DNA of 64,000 nt, from NCBI RefSeq assembly GCF_002752675.1, contig NZ_CP024608.1, positions 2,542,001 through 2,606,000 of the forward strand, read 5' to 3'. The notes beneath the pieces are model-generated. The model did no database searches, was not told where the DNA came from, and saw only the letters and a program-made list of their open reading frames with translations. This stretch comes from Massilia violaceinigra (GTDB lineage Bacteria > Pseudomonadota > Gammaproteobacteria > Burkholderiales > Burkholderiaceae_D). Below are positions 47,862 to 55,522 of the stretch, piece by piece. The first letter of the stretch is position 1; each line of letters opens with the position of its first letter. Position numbers and translations under genes: made by a program.

Positions 47862-49358
47862 GTGCGCACCTTTTTTGCCACGGCCTTGCGCTGGCTATCT
47901 GTCTTTACGCTGGTCCTGGGAGGCGCCGCCACGGCGGCCGATGCCGACACCCTGCGCGTCGGTTCCAAGCGCTTTACCGAGTCGTATATCCTGGGCGAGG
48001 TGCTGACCCAGACTGCCGCGGTCCACGGCGGCAAGGCCGAGCACCGCCAGGGCCTGGGCAATACGGCCATTGTGCTGGCCGCGCTGCAGGCGGGCAGCAT
48101 CGATGTGTATCCCGAGTATATGGGCACAATCGATCTCGAAATCCTCAAGAACACCAGCGCCAGGTCGCTCGAACAGATGCGCGCGGCCCTGAAACCGATG
48201 GGGCTCGGCGTGGCGGTGCCGCTGGGCTTTAACAATACCTATGCGCTGGCCATGCGGGCCGACAGCAAGGGCGTCGACAGCCTGTCGGACCTGGCGCGCC
48301 AGGGCACGCTCAAGTTCGGCCTGTCGCACGAATTCATCGGCCGCGCCGACGGCTGGCCGGGCCTGAAGCAGCGCTACGGCCTGCCGCATACGCCGCGCGG
48401 CCTCGATCACGGCATCGCCTACGAGGCCCTGGCGCAGCGCCAGGTGGATGTGATCGACATTTACTCGACCGACGCCAAGATTCGCCAGTACGGCCTGCGC
48501 GTGCTCAAGGACGACCTGGGATATTTTCCGCGCTACGACGCCATGCTGCTGTACCGGCTCGATACGCCGCGGCGCTTCCCGAAGGCGTGGGCGGCCATCG
48601 CACAACTGGAGGGACGCATCACGGCCGAACAGATGACCGCCATGAACGCGCAAGTTGAACTGGAAGGGAAGAGTTTCGCGGCCGTGGCCAAAAACTGGCT
48701 GACCCCGGCCGCAGCCGCGCAAGGACCAGCGCGCGCAGGCCTGATGAGCAAGATGTTCGACGCCAGCCTGTGGACCCTGACGCGCCAGCACGTCATGCTG
48801 GTGCTGATATCGGTGGTGCTGGCCTGCCTGGTAGGTATTCCGCTCGGGATCGTCGCCGCTTTCGCGCCGCGCCTGCGGCAGACCGTGCTGGCGCTGGCCG
48901 GCGTGCTGCAGACGGTGCCGGCGCTGGCGTTGCTGGCGATGTTGATTGCGCTGCTGGGCATGATCGGCACCGTGCCGGCGCTGGTGGCCCTGTTCGTCTA
49001 CGCGCTGCTGCCGATCGTGCGCAACACCTGCACCGGCCTGCTGGGCGTGCCGCAGGGCTTGCGCACGGCGGCGCAGGCGCTGGGGCTGGGCCGGCGCGCG
49101 ACGCTGGTCGATGTCGAATTGCCGCTGGCGCTACCGGTGATTTTGGCGGGCATCAAGACAGCGGCGGTGATGAGCGTGGGAACGGCCACGATTGCGGCCT
49201 TTATCGGGGCGGGTGGTTTCGGCGAGCGCATCACGATTGGCCTCGCACTCAACGATAACGATATGTTGCTGGCCGGCGCAATTCCGGCAGCGCTGCTGGC
49301 TTTGCTGACACAGGGGCTGTTTGAAGCAGGAGAACGCTTGATCGCGCGCCGCCGCTAG
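47862..49358 (+). CDS. Fused betaine-type ABC transporter: binding protein and permease in one chain
   Basis: A 498-residue protein. A signal sequence leads a glycine betaine/choline-type binding domain (about 28 to 285; RVGSKRFTESYILGEVL, VYPEYMGTI, DVIDIYSTDAKI), joined to a permease domain (about 300 to 495) with five to six helices and an EAA loop (AAQALGLGRRATLVDVELPLALPVILAGI). This is the OpuF/OsmF-like fused layout. GTG start after GGGAGAG. Its place at the end of the hut operon suggests uptake of histidine, urocanate or a betaine such as those degraded to histidine-related compounds. The ATPase subunit is not adjacent. Confidence 0.85.
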   Translation: MRTFFATALRWLSVFTLVLGGAATAADADTLRVGSKRFTESYILGEVLTQTAAVHGGKAEHRQGLGNTAIVLAALQAGSIDVYPEYMGTIDLEILKNTSARSLEQMRAALKPMGLGVAVPLGFNNTYALAMRADSKGVDSLSDLARQGTLKFGLSHEFIGRADGWPGLKQRYGLPHTPRGLDHGIAYEALAQRQVDVIDIYSTDAKIRQYGLRVLKDDLGYFPRYDAMLLYRLDTPRRFPKAWAAIAQLEGRITAEQMTAMNAQVELEGKSFAAVAKNWLTPAAAAQGPARAGLMSKMFDASLWTLTRQHVMLVLISVVLACLVGIPLGIVAAFAPRLRQTVLALAGVLQTVPALALLAMLIALLGMIGTVPALVALFVYALLPIVRNTCTGLLGVPQGLRTAAQALGLGRRATLVDVELPLALPVILAGIKTAAVMSVGTATIAAFIGAGGFGERITIGLALNDNDMLLAGAIPAALLALLTQGLFEAGERLIARRR

Positions 49359-49427
49359 CGTTGCGCGGCGCGGACGCCCGCGCCATCGTTTGCGCCGCGT
49401 CAAACGCGCCGTTTTCAGGAGGATAAT

Positions 49428-49471
49428 AATTGCTTACAACAAGTTACCGCTTTAAACAGAGGTAAGCAATT
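49428..49471 (+). repeat. Ten-base inverted repeat behind the hut operon
   Basis: AATTGCTTAC (49428-49437) and GTAAGCAATT (49462-49471) are perfect complements, 24 bases apart, in an AT-rich gap. It lies about 70 bases behind the transporter stop and 90 before a terminator hairpin. It could be a hairpin of a small transcript or a protein-binding site. Confidence 0.5.
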
Positions 49472-49562
49472 GTAAAGGCATAGGAAATTACGGCAACCGG
49501 CAACTATAGTGAAGCCGTAGATTGACTCCAGTCTCCCCTCCCCATTCTAAAAAAATGGGTTT

Positions 49563-49599
49563 GCCCACGGTGAATTTAGCCTGTGGGCTTTTTCTTTTC
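49563..49599 (+). terminator. Rho-independent terminator behind the hut region
   Basis: GCCCAC (49563-49568) and GTGGGC (49583-49588) form the stem, followed by TTTTTCTTTT. It ends plus-strand transcription from the hut operon, or a small transcript starting in the gap, just before the convergent GNAT gene. Confidence 0.75.
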
Positions 49600-50089
49600 A
49601 GGACGCCGCAAGCTTGCCCAGCGCGTCGCCGTCGACGCGGCAGATACGCCAGTCCGGCAAAATTTGCGCGCCAACGTTTTTGTAAAAGTGGATGGCGTTT
49701 TCATTCCAGTCCAGCACCGACCATTCGAAGCGGCCGCACTGACGTTCCACCGCCAGTTGCGCCAGCGCGGCCAGCATTTGCTTGCCGTAACCTTTTCCAC
49801 GGTGCACTTGCTTGACGTACAGGTCTTCCAGATACAGACCCTTGCGCGTAAGGAAGGTGGAAAAATTGTGGAAGAACAAGGCGAAGCAGGCCACCTCGCC
49901 ATTTTCCACGCCGACCAGCGCTTCGCAGGAGGGACGCTCACCGAACAGTGCGTCATGCAGCTGCGCTTCGGTGGCCACGACCAGGTGTTCCAGTTTCTCG
50001 AACACGGCCAGTTCGACGATCATGCCGTAAATATGGGTAACGTCGGACGCTTGCGCCGGGCGGATGGTGAAGGTGTTGTCGGTATTCAT
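49598..50089 (-). CDS. GNAT-family N-acetyltransferase (diamine acetyltransferase-like)
   Basis: A 163-residue acetyl-CoA-dependent transferase. It begins FTIRPAQASDVTHIYGMIVELA, has the YLEDLYVKQVHRGKGYGKQML acetyl-CoA loop (RGKGYG) and ends with WNENAIHFYKNVGA, the pattern of spermidine/spermine or small-amine acetyltransferases. GAGG precedes the chosen ATG, which overlaps the stop of the upstream DMT gene. Substrate is not determined. Confidence 0.9.
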   Translation of the reverse strand: MNTDNTFTIRPAQASDVTHIYGMIVELAVFEKLEHLVVATEAQLHDALFGERPSCEALVGVENGEVACFALFFHNFSTFLTRKGLYLEDLYVKQVHRGKGYGKQMLAALAQLAVERQCGRFEWSVLDWNENAIHFYKNVGAQILPDWRICRVDGDALGKLAAS

Positions 50090-51048
50090 GGAACCTCGGG
50101 AATGGCGGCCAGACTGGCGTCCGGCGCGGGTGTGGTGGAAGACGAAGATGCAGCGGCGGGGCCAGGCGAGCGCAGCGCCCAGGCAACACTGGCCAGGCAG
50201 ACGGCCATGCCCAGCCATTCGACCGGGCCAGGCCGGTAATGTTCAAGCTGGATCGACAGCAACACCGAAATGACGGGCGTGACCACGCCGATGTACACGG
50301 CTTTCTGCGAGCCGATGCGGTTAATCAGGGTGAAATAGGCGTGGAAGGCGATGACCGAGCCGAACAGCGACAGGTACAGCAGCGCCATCCAGTAGCGCGG
50401 CGCGCTCGGCAGCACGAATGGCTGCCCGGTCGCGAGCGCCCAGACGATGACCATCGAGGTGCCCCAGAACATCGACCAGGCCATGGTCAGCAACAGGTTC
50501 GACGATTGCTCGCGTACCTTGGCCACCACTACTGTGCCGGCCGAGCTGGCAATGGTGGCGACCAAGGCCAGCACCAGCCCAAGCAGGAAGTGGCCGGTGC
50601 CGCCGCCCACGATCTCTTTCCAGGCGCCCGTAATCGAGTGGTAGAACAGCATCGTCACGCCGACGAAGGCGATCATGCCGGCGGCCCAGGTGCGCCAGGA
50701 AATCGGCGTGCCGAAAGCGATGCGGCTGCAGATCGGGGTCCAGAACACCATCAGCGCGAACAGTACCGCCACCAGTCCCGACACCAGGTATTGCTCGGAA
50801 CCGTAAGTGCACACATACGACAGGGCAAAGGTGAAGAACCCCTGCAGGATCAACCAGCGCTGGGCGCGCCACGGCAGATGCAGCTTGTCGCCGCGCAGCA
50901 CGCACCAGGCAAACAGGGTGGCCGACGCCAGGCCGAAGCGGTACACGACCGACACCGCCGGCGCGACTTCGCCCAGCTGCAAGGTGATGGCAAAAAAGGT
51001 GGAGCCCCAGATCAGGGCCGCGATCGCGAAGAGGAGTGGTGATGACAT
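50086..51048 (-). CDS. EamA/DMT-family transporter
   Basis: A 320-residue inner-membrane protein with ten predicted helices in two EamA repeats: LLFAIAALIWGSTFFAI at the start and HFLLGLVLALVATIASSAGTVV at the second repeat. The family exports small metabolites such as amino acids. It ends in a Ser/Thr/Pro-rich tail and is translationally coupled to the acetyltransferase gene, which may act on a related compound. Confidence 0.88.
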   Translation of the reverse strand: MSSPLLFAIAALIWGSTFFAITLQLGEVAPAVSVVYRFGLASATLFAWCVLRGDKLHLPWRAQRWLILQGFFTFALSYVCTYGSEQYLVSGLVAVLFALMVFWTPICSRIAFGTPISWRTWAAGMIAFVGVTMLFYHSITGAWKEIVGGGTGHFLLGLVLALVATIASSAGTVVVAKVREQSSNLLLTMAWSMFWGTSMVIVWALATGQPFVLPSAPRYWMALLYLSLFGSVIAFHAYFTLINRIGSQKAVYIGVVTPVISVLLSIQLEHYRPGPVEWLGMAVCLASVAWALRSPGPAAASSSSTTPAPDASLAAIPEVP

Positions 51049-51117
51049 GCGGAAAGTATATGTGCATTCGCAACTTCCTGCCCGTCATCGCCATAAAACG
51101 TCAGTACGCGGACATGC

Positions 51118-51564
51118 TTACCATGCGAGGTGCAGGCGCCGGTACAGGAAGCTCAGCACGAAAAGCGGGCCGATCAGCAGGAAGCGCAAGTCGTCGAAGA
51201 ACGATGGTTTTTTGCCCTCGATCTTGTGGCCGATGAACTGGCCGATCCAGGCCAGCACGAAGATGGCCAGCGACAGCGGCAGCACGGCGGCCGGCGGCAT
51301 CAGGCTGAGCAGGCCCAGCATCACGGCGGACATCGCCAGCATGCCGGCCGCGAACGGCTTGGACAGTTTGAAGTAATAGCACAGCGACAGCAGCGTGACG
51401 GCCACGGCCGCGAACGGATGTATCCACCAGACAATGCCGAGCAGGGTGAACACGATCACGGGCACGCACACGAAGTGAATCAGTTCGTTGGTGTGGTTCA
51501 GATGGCTCTCGCCATATTTGGCGAGCAAGATATCGATGGCGCGCGGCTGGGCAGCTTGGTCCAT
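51118..51564 (-). CDS. Mpo1/YGL010w-like DUF962 membrane protein
   Basis: A 148-residue membrane protein with about four helices. AKYGESHLNHTNELIHFVCVPVIVF near the N-terminus and AWIGQFIGHKIEGKKPSFFDDL near the C-terminus carry the conserved His residues of DUF962. The yeast member Mpo1 is an iron-dependent dioxygenase in 2-hydroxy fatty acid breakdown, so the ligand set (HxxH plus GHxxEG) fits an iron site. GGAG precedes the chosen ATG; the upstream extension lies in the divergent gene. Confidence 0.87.
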   Translation of the reverse strand: MDQAAQPRAIDILLAKYGESHLNHTNELIHFVCVPVIVFTLLGIVWWIHPFAAVAVTLLSLCYYFKLSKPFAAGMLAMSAVMLGLLSLMPPAAVLPLSLAIFVLAWIGQFIGHKIEGKKPSFFDDLRFLLIGPLFVLSFLYRRLHLAW

Positions 51565-51643
51565 GGGAGTCTCCGATTTTGTTGTTGTGGTTGGCTTGCC
51601 GGTCGATTCTACACCTGTCCGGCGGGCTGCTAGAATCGCTGCC

Positions 51644-52180
51644 ATGAACGAATTCTCGCCTTCCACGGACGACGCGGACGCGGCGGTGCTCAAGCGCTGT
51701 TTCGCGCCGGTGGTCGACGCGCACACCCGCATCCTGGTGCTCGGCAGCCTGCCGGGAGAACGCTCGCTCGCGCAGCAGCAGTATTACGGCAACCGCCAGA
51801 ACCGTTTCTGGACGCTGATGTCCGGGATCACCGCCGTCGATCTGGTGGCGCTGGATTACGAGGCGCGCCTGCGGGCGTTGCTGGCGCACGGGATCGGCCT
51901 GTGGGATGTGGTGGCGCAAGCCAGGCGCGAAGGCAGTCTCGACAGCCAGATTCGCGGCCATGTCGGTAACGACTTGGTGGGACTGGTTGAAAGCTTGGCG
52001 CAACTCCGGACGATTGCATTCAATGGCGGCACGGCCGCGCGGCTGGGCATGAAAGCGCTGGGCGAACACGCGCGGCGCTATCGTATCGTGCCTTTGCCGT
52101 CGAGCAGCCCGGCGTACACGGCGCCGTATGCAGAGAAATTGTTGGTGTGGAAAACGTTGGGTGAAGATTTGGCATGTTGA
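51644..52180 (+). CDS. DNA-deoxyinosine glycosylase (UDG superfamily)
   Basis: A 178-residue base-excision repair enzyme. RILVLGSLPGERSLAQQQYYGNRQNRFWTLM is the conserved GSxPG..S....QYY....N.FW block of hypoxanthine-DNA glycosylases; GIGLWDVVAQARREGSLDS and LPSSSPAY complete the active-site pattern. It removes hypoxanthine that arises from adenine deamination. Divergent from the DUF962 gene with about 80 bases between starts. Confidence 0.9.
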   Translation: MNEFSPSTDDADAAVLKRCFAPVVDAHTRILVLGSLPGERSLAQQQYYGNRQNRFWTLMSGITAVDLVALDYEARLRALLAHGIGLWDVVAQARREGSLDSQIRGHVGNDLVGLVESLAQLRTIAFNGGTAARLGMKALGEHARRYRIVPLPSSSPAYTAPYAEKLLVWKTLGEDLAC

Positions 52181-52309
52181 GCGCATTTCACACGGCGGCA
52201 CCAAGGATATCCCGGCAGGGCCTTTGGCTAATGCAAGCCGGTGCGAGAGCAGTGCAAGCGCGAGCGCACCTTCTTCCGGTTGCAAACCAGCTGCGCGATA
52301 TGCAGTCGA

Positions 52310-52705
52310 TTACGGAATCGCTGAGCGTAGGCCGAAGTGCGCTACGAATGGATCAAAATCCCTGTCGCTGTACAGCAGTTCGTAGTCATCCATGATGCAG
52401 CGAGTCGCAATCACAGTGTCGATGGTCTTGCGAATCGTAATCCCCATCGATCGCAACTTACGGAAGTTCTGTGCAGCTTGTATCGCTACAGCTTCTCCCC
52501 CGAGGTCAACGACTGTCAGGGAAGTAAGCATTTTTTTGGCAAGCTGAAAGTCGAGGTCGGTTCTGAAACCTTGCAAAACTTCAGTCAAAATAAGATCGCC
52601 GACAGCGATATGGGTAGTGCTGAGCATGACATCGAGCGCATGGGTTTGTGGCGTCAGCGTGCCCTTGAAATAGTCAATCCAGACGCTCGAATCGACCAGG
52701 GTCAC
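52310..52705 (-). CDS. vapC: VapC-family PIN-domain ribonuclease toxin
   Basis: A 131-residue PIN protein. Acidic residues of the metal site are visible: Asp5 (LVDSSVWIDYF), Glu42 (ILTEVLQGF), Asp in TIDTVIATRC and Asp in LLYSDRDFDPF. It cleaves RNA when not bound by the antitoxin. The start overlaps the antitoxin stop by four bases, the usual vapBC order. Confidence 0.93.
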   Translation of the reverse strand: MTLVDSSVWIDYFKGTLTPQTHALDVMLSTTHIAVGDLILTEVLQGFRTDLDFQLAKKMLTSLTVVDLGGEAVAIQAAQNFRKLRSMGITIRKTIDTVIATRCIMDDYELLYSDRDFDPFVAHFGLRSAIP

Positions 52706-52896
52706 CGGTCGGTCCGCATCGCATCAAGATCACCCTCCCACATCAGTTTGCCTCGAAGTTGGCGTATCTTTTCCTGTTGATGAAGACGCAGAATCGTTCG
52801 TAATCCTAGTTCCACTACCTCACGTTTGGACTTCAGGCCAGTCAAACGGAGCGTGTCCTCCATCAATTTGTCATCAATCACAATGCTAGTTCGCAT
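52702..52896 (-). CDS. vapB: VapB-family antitoxin
   Basis: A 64-residue protein beginning MRTSIVIDDKLMEDTLRLTGLKSKREVVE, a ribbon-helix-helix DNA-binding domain of the VapB/DUF2191 type, with a C-terminal tail (RGKLMWEGDLDAMRTDR) that inserts into the toxin active site. It represses its own operon with VapC. Divergent from the small-peptide cluster that starts 220 bases away. Confidence 0.92.
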   Translation of the reverse strand: MRTSIVIDDKLMEDTLRLTGLKSKREVVELGLRTILRLHQQEKIRQLRGKLMWEGDLDAMRTDR

Positions 52897-53021
52897 GACG
52901 GTCTCGATTGGTCAGATACACCTATGCTAGACCTAAGCCGCATGGACCGCAATGGTGTTTCGCTCGTGGACGCTTGCTGTGGATATATGCAATGTGAATT
53001 AAGCAAAGAATAATATTTATC

Positions 53022-53050
53022 TTGACGCAAGGTTTGCATGCGACTAGCAT
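53022..53050 (+). promoter_or_regulatory. Promoter of the peptide cluster
   Basis: TTGACG (53022-53027) and TAGCAT (53045-53050) with a 17-base spacer in an AT-rich gap, about 65 bases before the first precursor start. A small hairpin CCACT-ATA-AGTGG follows at 53058-53070 in the leader. It is the only good sigma-70-like promoter I see ahead of the cluster. Confidence 0.65.
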
Positions 53051-53114
53051 TTCTCTGCCACTATAAGTGGTACACCGTTGGATTGAATTTCGCTATTTTT
53101 AGAAAGATACGAAA

Positions 53115-53291
53115 ATGAAAAATCAAAATGGAATGAAAACGTTCGCGTTCAAGCTGGCCGAGAAAAAAACCAAGGAAGCAAAACCTGCGCCACAGTGGCA
53201 GGCACGCGAAGGCGTATCCACCGCCGGCTGCTCCGGTCCGGATGCGCGCGGCGACCGCCTCCCAGGCCGCGACAACGGCATCTATTGCTGA
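53115..53291 (+). CDS. RiPP-type precursor peptide 1 (graspetide-like)
   Basis: A 58-residue peptide. The leader has TFAFKLAE at 9-16, similar in position and character to the PFFARFLE leader motif that recruits ATP-grasp enzymes in microviridin-type systems, and a Lys/Glu-rich linker. From PAPQW (24-28) on, the core reads REGVSTAGCSG, PDARGDRLPGRD, NGIYC. Conserved with the second peptide are Thr36/Ser, Ser40, Asp43, Asp47, Asp53, Cys39 and the C-terminal Cys58. Hydroxyl plus acid side chains are what ATP-grasp ligases join; the two Cys could form a disulfide. Start has only a weak AAAG-type ribosome site. Confidence 0.75.
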   Translation: MKNQNGMKTFAFKLAEKKTKEAKPAPQWQAREGVSTAGCSGPDARGDRLPGRDNGIYC

Positions 53292-53308
53292 CAGATTCGG
53301 CGGATGAA

Positions 53309-53337
53309 AAGCCTTGCTCATCGCAGGGCTTTTTTTT
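53309..53337 (+). terminator. Terminator/attenuator between the two precursor genes
   Basis: AAGCCTTGC (53309-53317) and GCAGGGCTT (53323-53331) pair over nine positions with loop TCATC, followed by eight T. It lies 18 bases after the first precursor stop. Strong form, so most transcripts should end here unless read-through is regulated. Confidence 0.85.
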
Positions 53338-53384
53338 ATCCGCAGCGCTGTCGTCTACTTCACTCTTCTTTGAAAGATCGGTCA

Positions 53385-53573
53385 ATGGAAAAGCACGAAA
53401 ACTCCAAACTGTTTGCCTTCAAACTCGCGGAAACGCTGGCGGAAAAGAAAGCCAAACAAGCCAAACCGGCGCCGCAATGGAAATTGCGCGACGGCGTCGC
53501 CAGTGCCGGCTGCTCCGGCGAAGATCAGCGTGCAGACGGTTATTGGGGCCGCGATCTGGGCGTGTGGTGCTAA
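53385..53573 (+). CDS. RiPP-type precursor peptide 2 (graspetide-like)
   Basis: A 62-residue paralogue of the first peptide. It keeps LFAFKLAE (9-16), AKPAPQW and the core RDGVASAGCSG, EDQRADGYWGRD, LGVWC. From PAPQW to the final Cys both peptides are 35 residues without gaps. Identical positions include AGCSG, the three Asp (47, 51, 57), the GRD triplet and the final Cys62; variable positions (EDQ/PDA, YW/LP, VW/IY) look like natural variation of a product. The leader is four residues longer, from a KKAK-type insertion. Confidence 0.78.
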   Translation: MEKHENSKLFAFKLAETLAEKKAKQAKPAPQWKLRDGVASAGCSGEDQRADGYWGRDLGVWC

Positions 53574-53588
53574 GCGATTGAATATGCC

Positions 53589-53615
53589 CAGCCCTGCTCC
53601 CTGCGGGCAGGGCTG
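53589..53615 (+). terminator. Hairpin between precursor 2 and the enzyme genes (attenuator)
   Basis: CAGCCCTGC (53589-53597) and GCAGGGCTG (53607-53615) form a perfect nine-pair stem, followed only by TTTCC. Such a weak T run would give partial termination or protect the precursor mRNA 3' end. Its right arm shares GCAGGGCT with the first hairpin. Confidence 0.6.
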
Positions 53616-53642
53616 TTTCCATGGACCTCTTCAAAGTGGCAT

Positions 53643-54641
53643 ATGGCGAAAAAGGTTTTAATTGTCAGTAATAGCTCGGACCTGCACGTCGACCTGCTCA
53701 TTCCCATCCTGCAGGCCAAGGGATATGCGGCCTTCCGCCTCGATCTGGACGCCTTCCCGCGCGATTACCAGACGTCCCAATGGTTTGCCGCCGGCTCCCT
53801 GCGCCAGTCGATACGCCACCTGCCGTCGGGCGTGACGCTCGATCTGGCCGAGGTGGGCGCGGTCTGGAGCCGCAAGCCGGCCGAATTCTCCTTTCTCAGC
53901 CCCGACCTCGGCATCCAGGAACGCATCTACGCGAAGGCGGAAACCGAGCAGGCCCTGTTCGGCATGTTCTACACGCTCGACTGCTTCTGGATGAGCCATC
54001 CGCTGGCCCTGCGCGGCGCCATGTGGAAGGGCGAGCAATTGCAGCGCGCCGCGCGCATGGGGTTTCGCATTCCCGCCTCGCTGACGACCAATTCGCCGGC
54101 CGAGGTCAAAGCCTTCCGCGCCAGTTTCGACGGCCCCATGATTTTCAAGGCCCTGTCCAGCCCCAACCTCGGTGGCGAAGACCTGGCCGACGGCGACCGC
54201 GTCGCTTCCGGCATCGGCACCACGCTGGTCGACGATGCCATGCTTGAACAGCTCGAATCGGTCGGCGAACTGGCCTGCCATTTTCAGCAGTACATCCCCA
54301 AACAATACGAACTGCGCGTGACGATCATCGGCGAGCGCGTGTTCGCGGCAAAAATCCATTCGCAGGACGACCAGCGCACCGCCATCGATTCGCGTGATAT
54401 GTCGGCCGATATCCTGTACGAGGCGACCATCTTGCCGGATGCGGTGCGCGGGCGCTGCCTGGCGTTCGCGCGCAGCTACGACCTGCCTTACAGCGCGCTG
54501 GACCTGATCGTCACGCCCGACCAGGACTACGTTTTTCTCGAAAATAATCCCGTCGGCCAGTTTCTCTACGTCGAGCAGTTGATTCCCGAATTCGCGATGC
54601 TCGACGCCCTGGCCGACCGACTCATTCAGGAGTGCGCATGA
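53643..54641 (+). CDS. ATP-grasp peptide ligase, MvdC/MvdD-type
   Basis: A 332-residue enzyme expected to join acid and hydroxyl or amine side chains of the precursor core with ATP. The N-terminal domain (KKVLIVSNSSDLHVDLLIPILQAKG, GAVWSRKP) and ATP-grasp domain agree with RimK/MvdD-type maturases: Lys169 in PMIFKA for nucleotide, YELRVTIIGERVFAAKIHSQ (222-241), and the metal ligands in VFLENNPVGQF (Glu300, Asn302). Length matches graspetide ligases (about 320). It starts after the attenuator hairpin and is ATGA-coupled to the protease gene, so all downstream genes are one operon. Confidence 0.88.
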   Translation: MAKKVLIVSNSSDLHVDLLIPILQAKGYAAFRLDLDAFPRDYQTSQWFAAGSLRQSIRHLPSGVTLDLAEVGAVWSRKPAEFSFLSPDLGIQERIYAKAETEQALFGMFYTLDCFWMSHPLALRGAMWKGEQLQRAARMGFRIPASLTTNSPAEVKAFRASFDGPMIFKALSSPNLGGEDLADGDRVASGIGTTLVDDAMLEQLESVGELACHFQQYIPKQYELRVTIIGERVFAAKIHSQDDQRTAIDSRDMSADILYEATILPDAVRGRCLAFARSYDLPYSALDLIVTPDQDYVFLENNPVGQFLYVEQLIPEFAMLDALADRLIQECA

Positions 54642-55522
54642 CCCAGCCGGCCCGCTTTCCCGTGCGTGACCACATCAAGGAGATCGAATCGCTGCGCACC
54701 AGCCGCGTGCTGGTGTTCGCGGCGTCGAATCTGGACTTGGAGATCCTGCCTGCCTTGTATGAACAGTGCCGCGCCATCGGTCGCGTGCCGCGCCTGGACG
54801 TGGTGCTGCAGTGCCGCGGCGGCATCGTCAACGCGGCGCGCCGCATTGCGCTGCTGCTGCGCCAGTTCACCGGCCACCTGGGTTTCATCGTGCCGTATCA
54901 CTGCGAATCGTCGGCCACCATCCTGGCCCTGGCGGCCGACGAAATCATCGCCGGCGACCTGGCCATGTTCTCGCCGATCGATCCGCACCTGCATGGCGGC
55001 ACCGGGGACGACAGCGCCGCCTCCTCGTTCTCGTGCCAGGACATCAAGATGTTCGGCGCCATGAGCGAGGAATGGTTCGGCGTCAGTTCCGACGAGGCGC
55101 GCCTGCAGTCGCTGGGCCTTCTGTGCAACAGCATCTTCCCGCCGACCCTCACCGCGTTCTACCGCACCACGCAGGAAGTCATGCAGATCGGCGAAGAGCT
55201 GCTGCGCTTCCAGCTGCCCGACAAAACCGAGACGTTCCGTCAGGACGTCATCAAGGAACTGATGTTCGGCTACTACTCGCATAACTATGCGCTGACCCGC
55301 GAGGAGCTTGCAAAACTCGGCTTGACGATCCGGCGCGAGCCGGAAGTGGAGGAACGCGCCTGGGCGATCTCGCGCGCGCTGCAAGCGCTGGTGGGCGGCG
55401 GGCTGCGCGAATCGGCCGAGGCGCCGTGGAACGACGTGCTGCTGGCCACGCGCGACGGCGGCATGCTGCGCGAACACCGCAGCGGCGGCTTTCTGCCGCG
55501 CTGGAGCCAGAGAGCCGTATGA
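54638..55522 (+). CDS. Clp-fold serine protease, SDH family, in the peptide cluster
   Basis: A 294-residue soluble protein of the serine dehydrogenase proteinase (SDH_sah) group with a ClpP/SppA fold. Marks are VVLQCRGGIVNAARRIALLLR (about 56 to 75), then PYHCESSATILALAADEIIAGDLAMFSPIDPHL, where the family has SGGT.IALAADEI...A.LGP.DPQ; Ser91 is at the nucleophile position. No signal peptide. AGGAG precedes the ATG, which overlaps the ligase stop. Within a RiPP operon the natural guess is leader removal, since the exporter has no peptidase domain; quality control of unmodified peptide is an alternative. Confidence 0.8.
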   Translation: MTQPARFPVRDHIKEIESLRTSRVLVFAASNLDLEILPALYEQCRAIGRVPRLDVVLQCRGGIVNAARRIALLLRQFTGHLGFIVPYHCESSATILALAADEIIAGDLAMFSPIDPHLHGGTGDDSAASSFSCQDIKMFGAMSEEWFGVSSDEARLQSLGLLCNSIFPPTLTAFYRTTQEVMQIGEELLRFQLPDKTETFRQDVIKELMFGYYSHNYALTREELAKLGLTIRREPEVEERAWAISRALQALVGGGLRESAEAPWNDVLLATRDGGMLREHRSGGFLPRWSQRAV

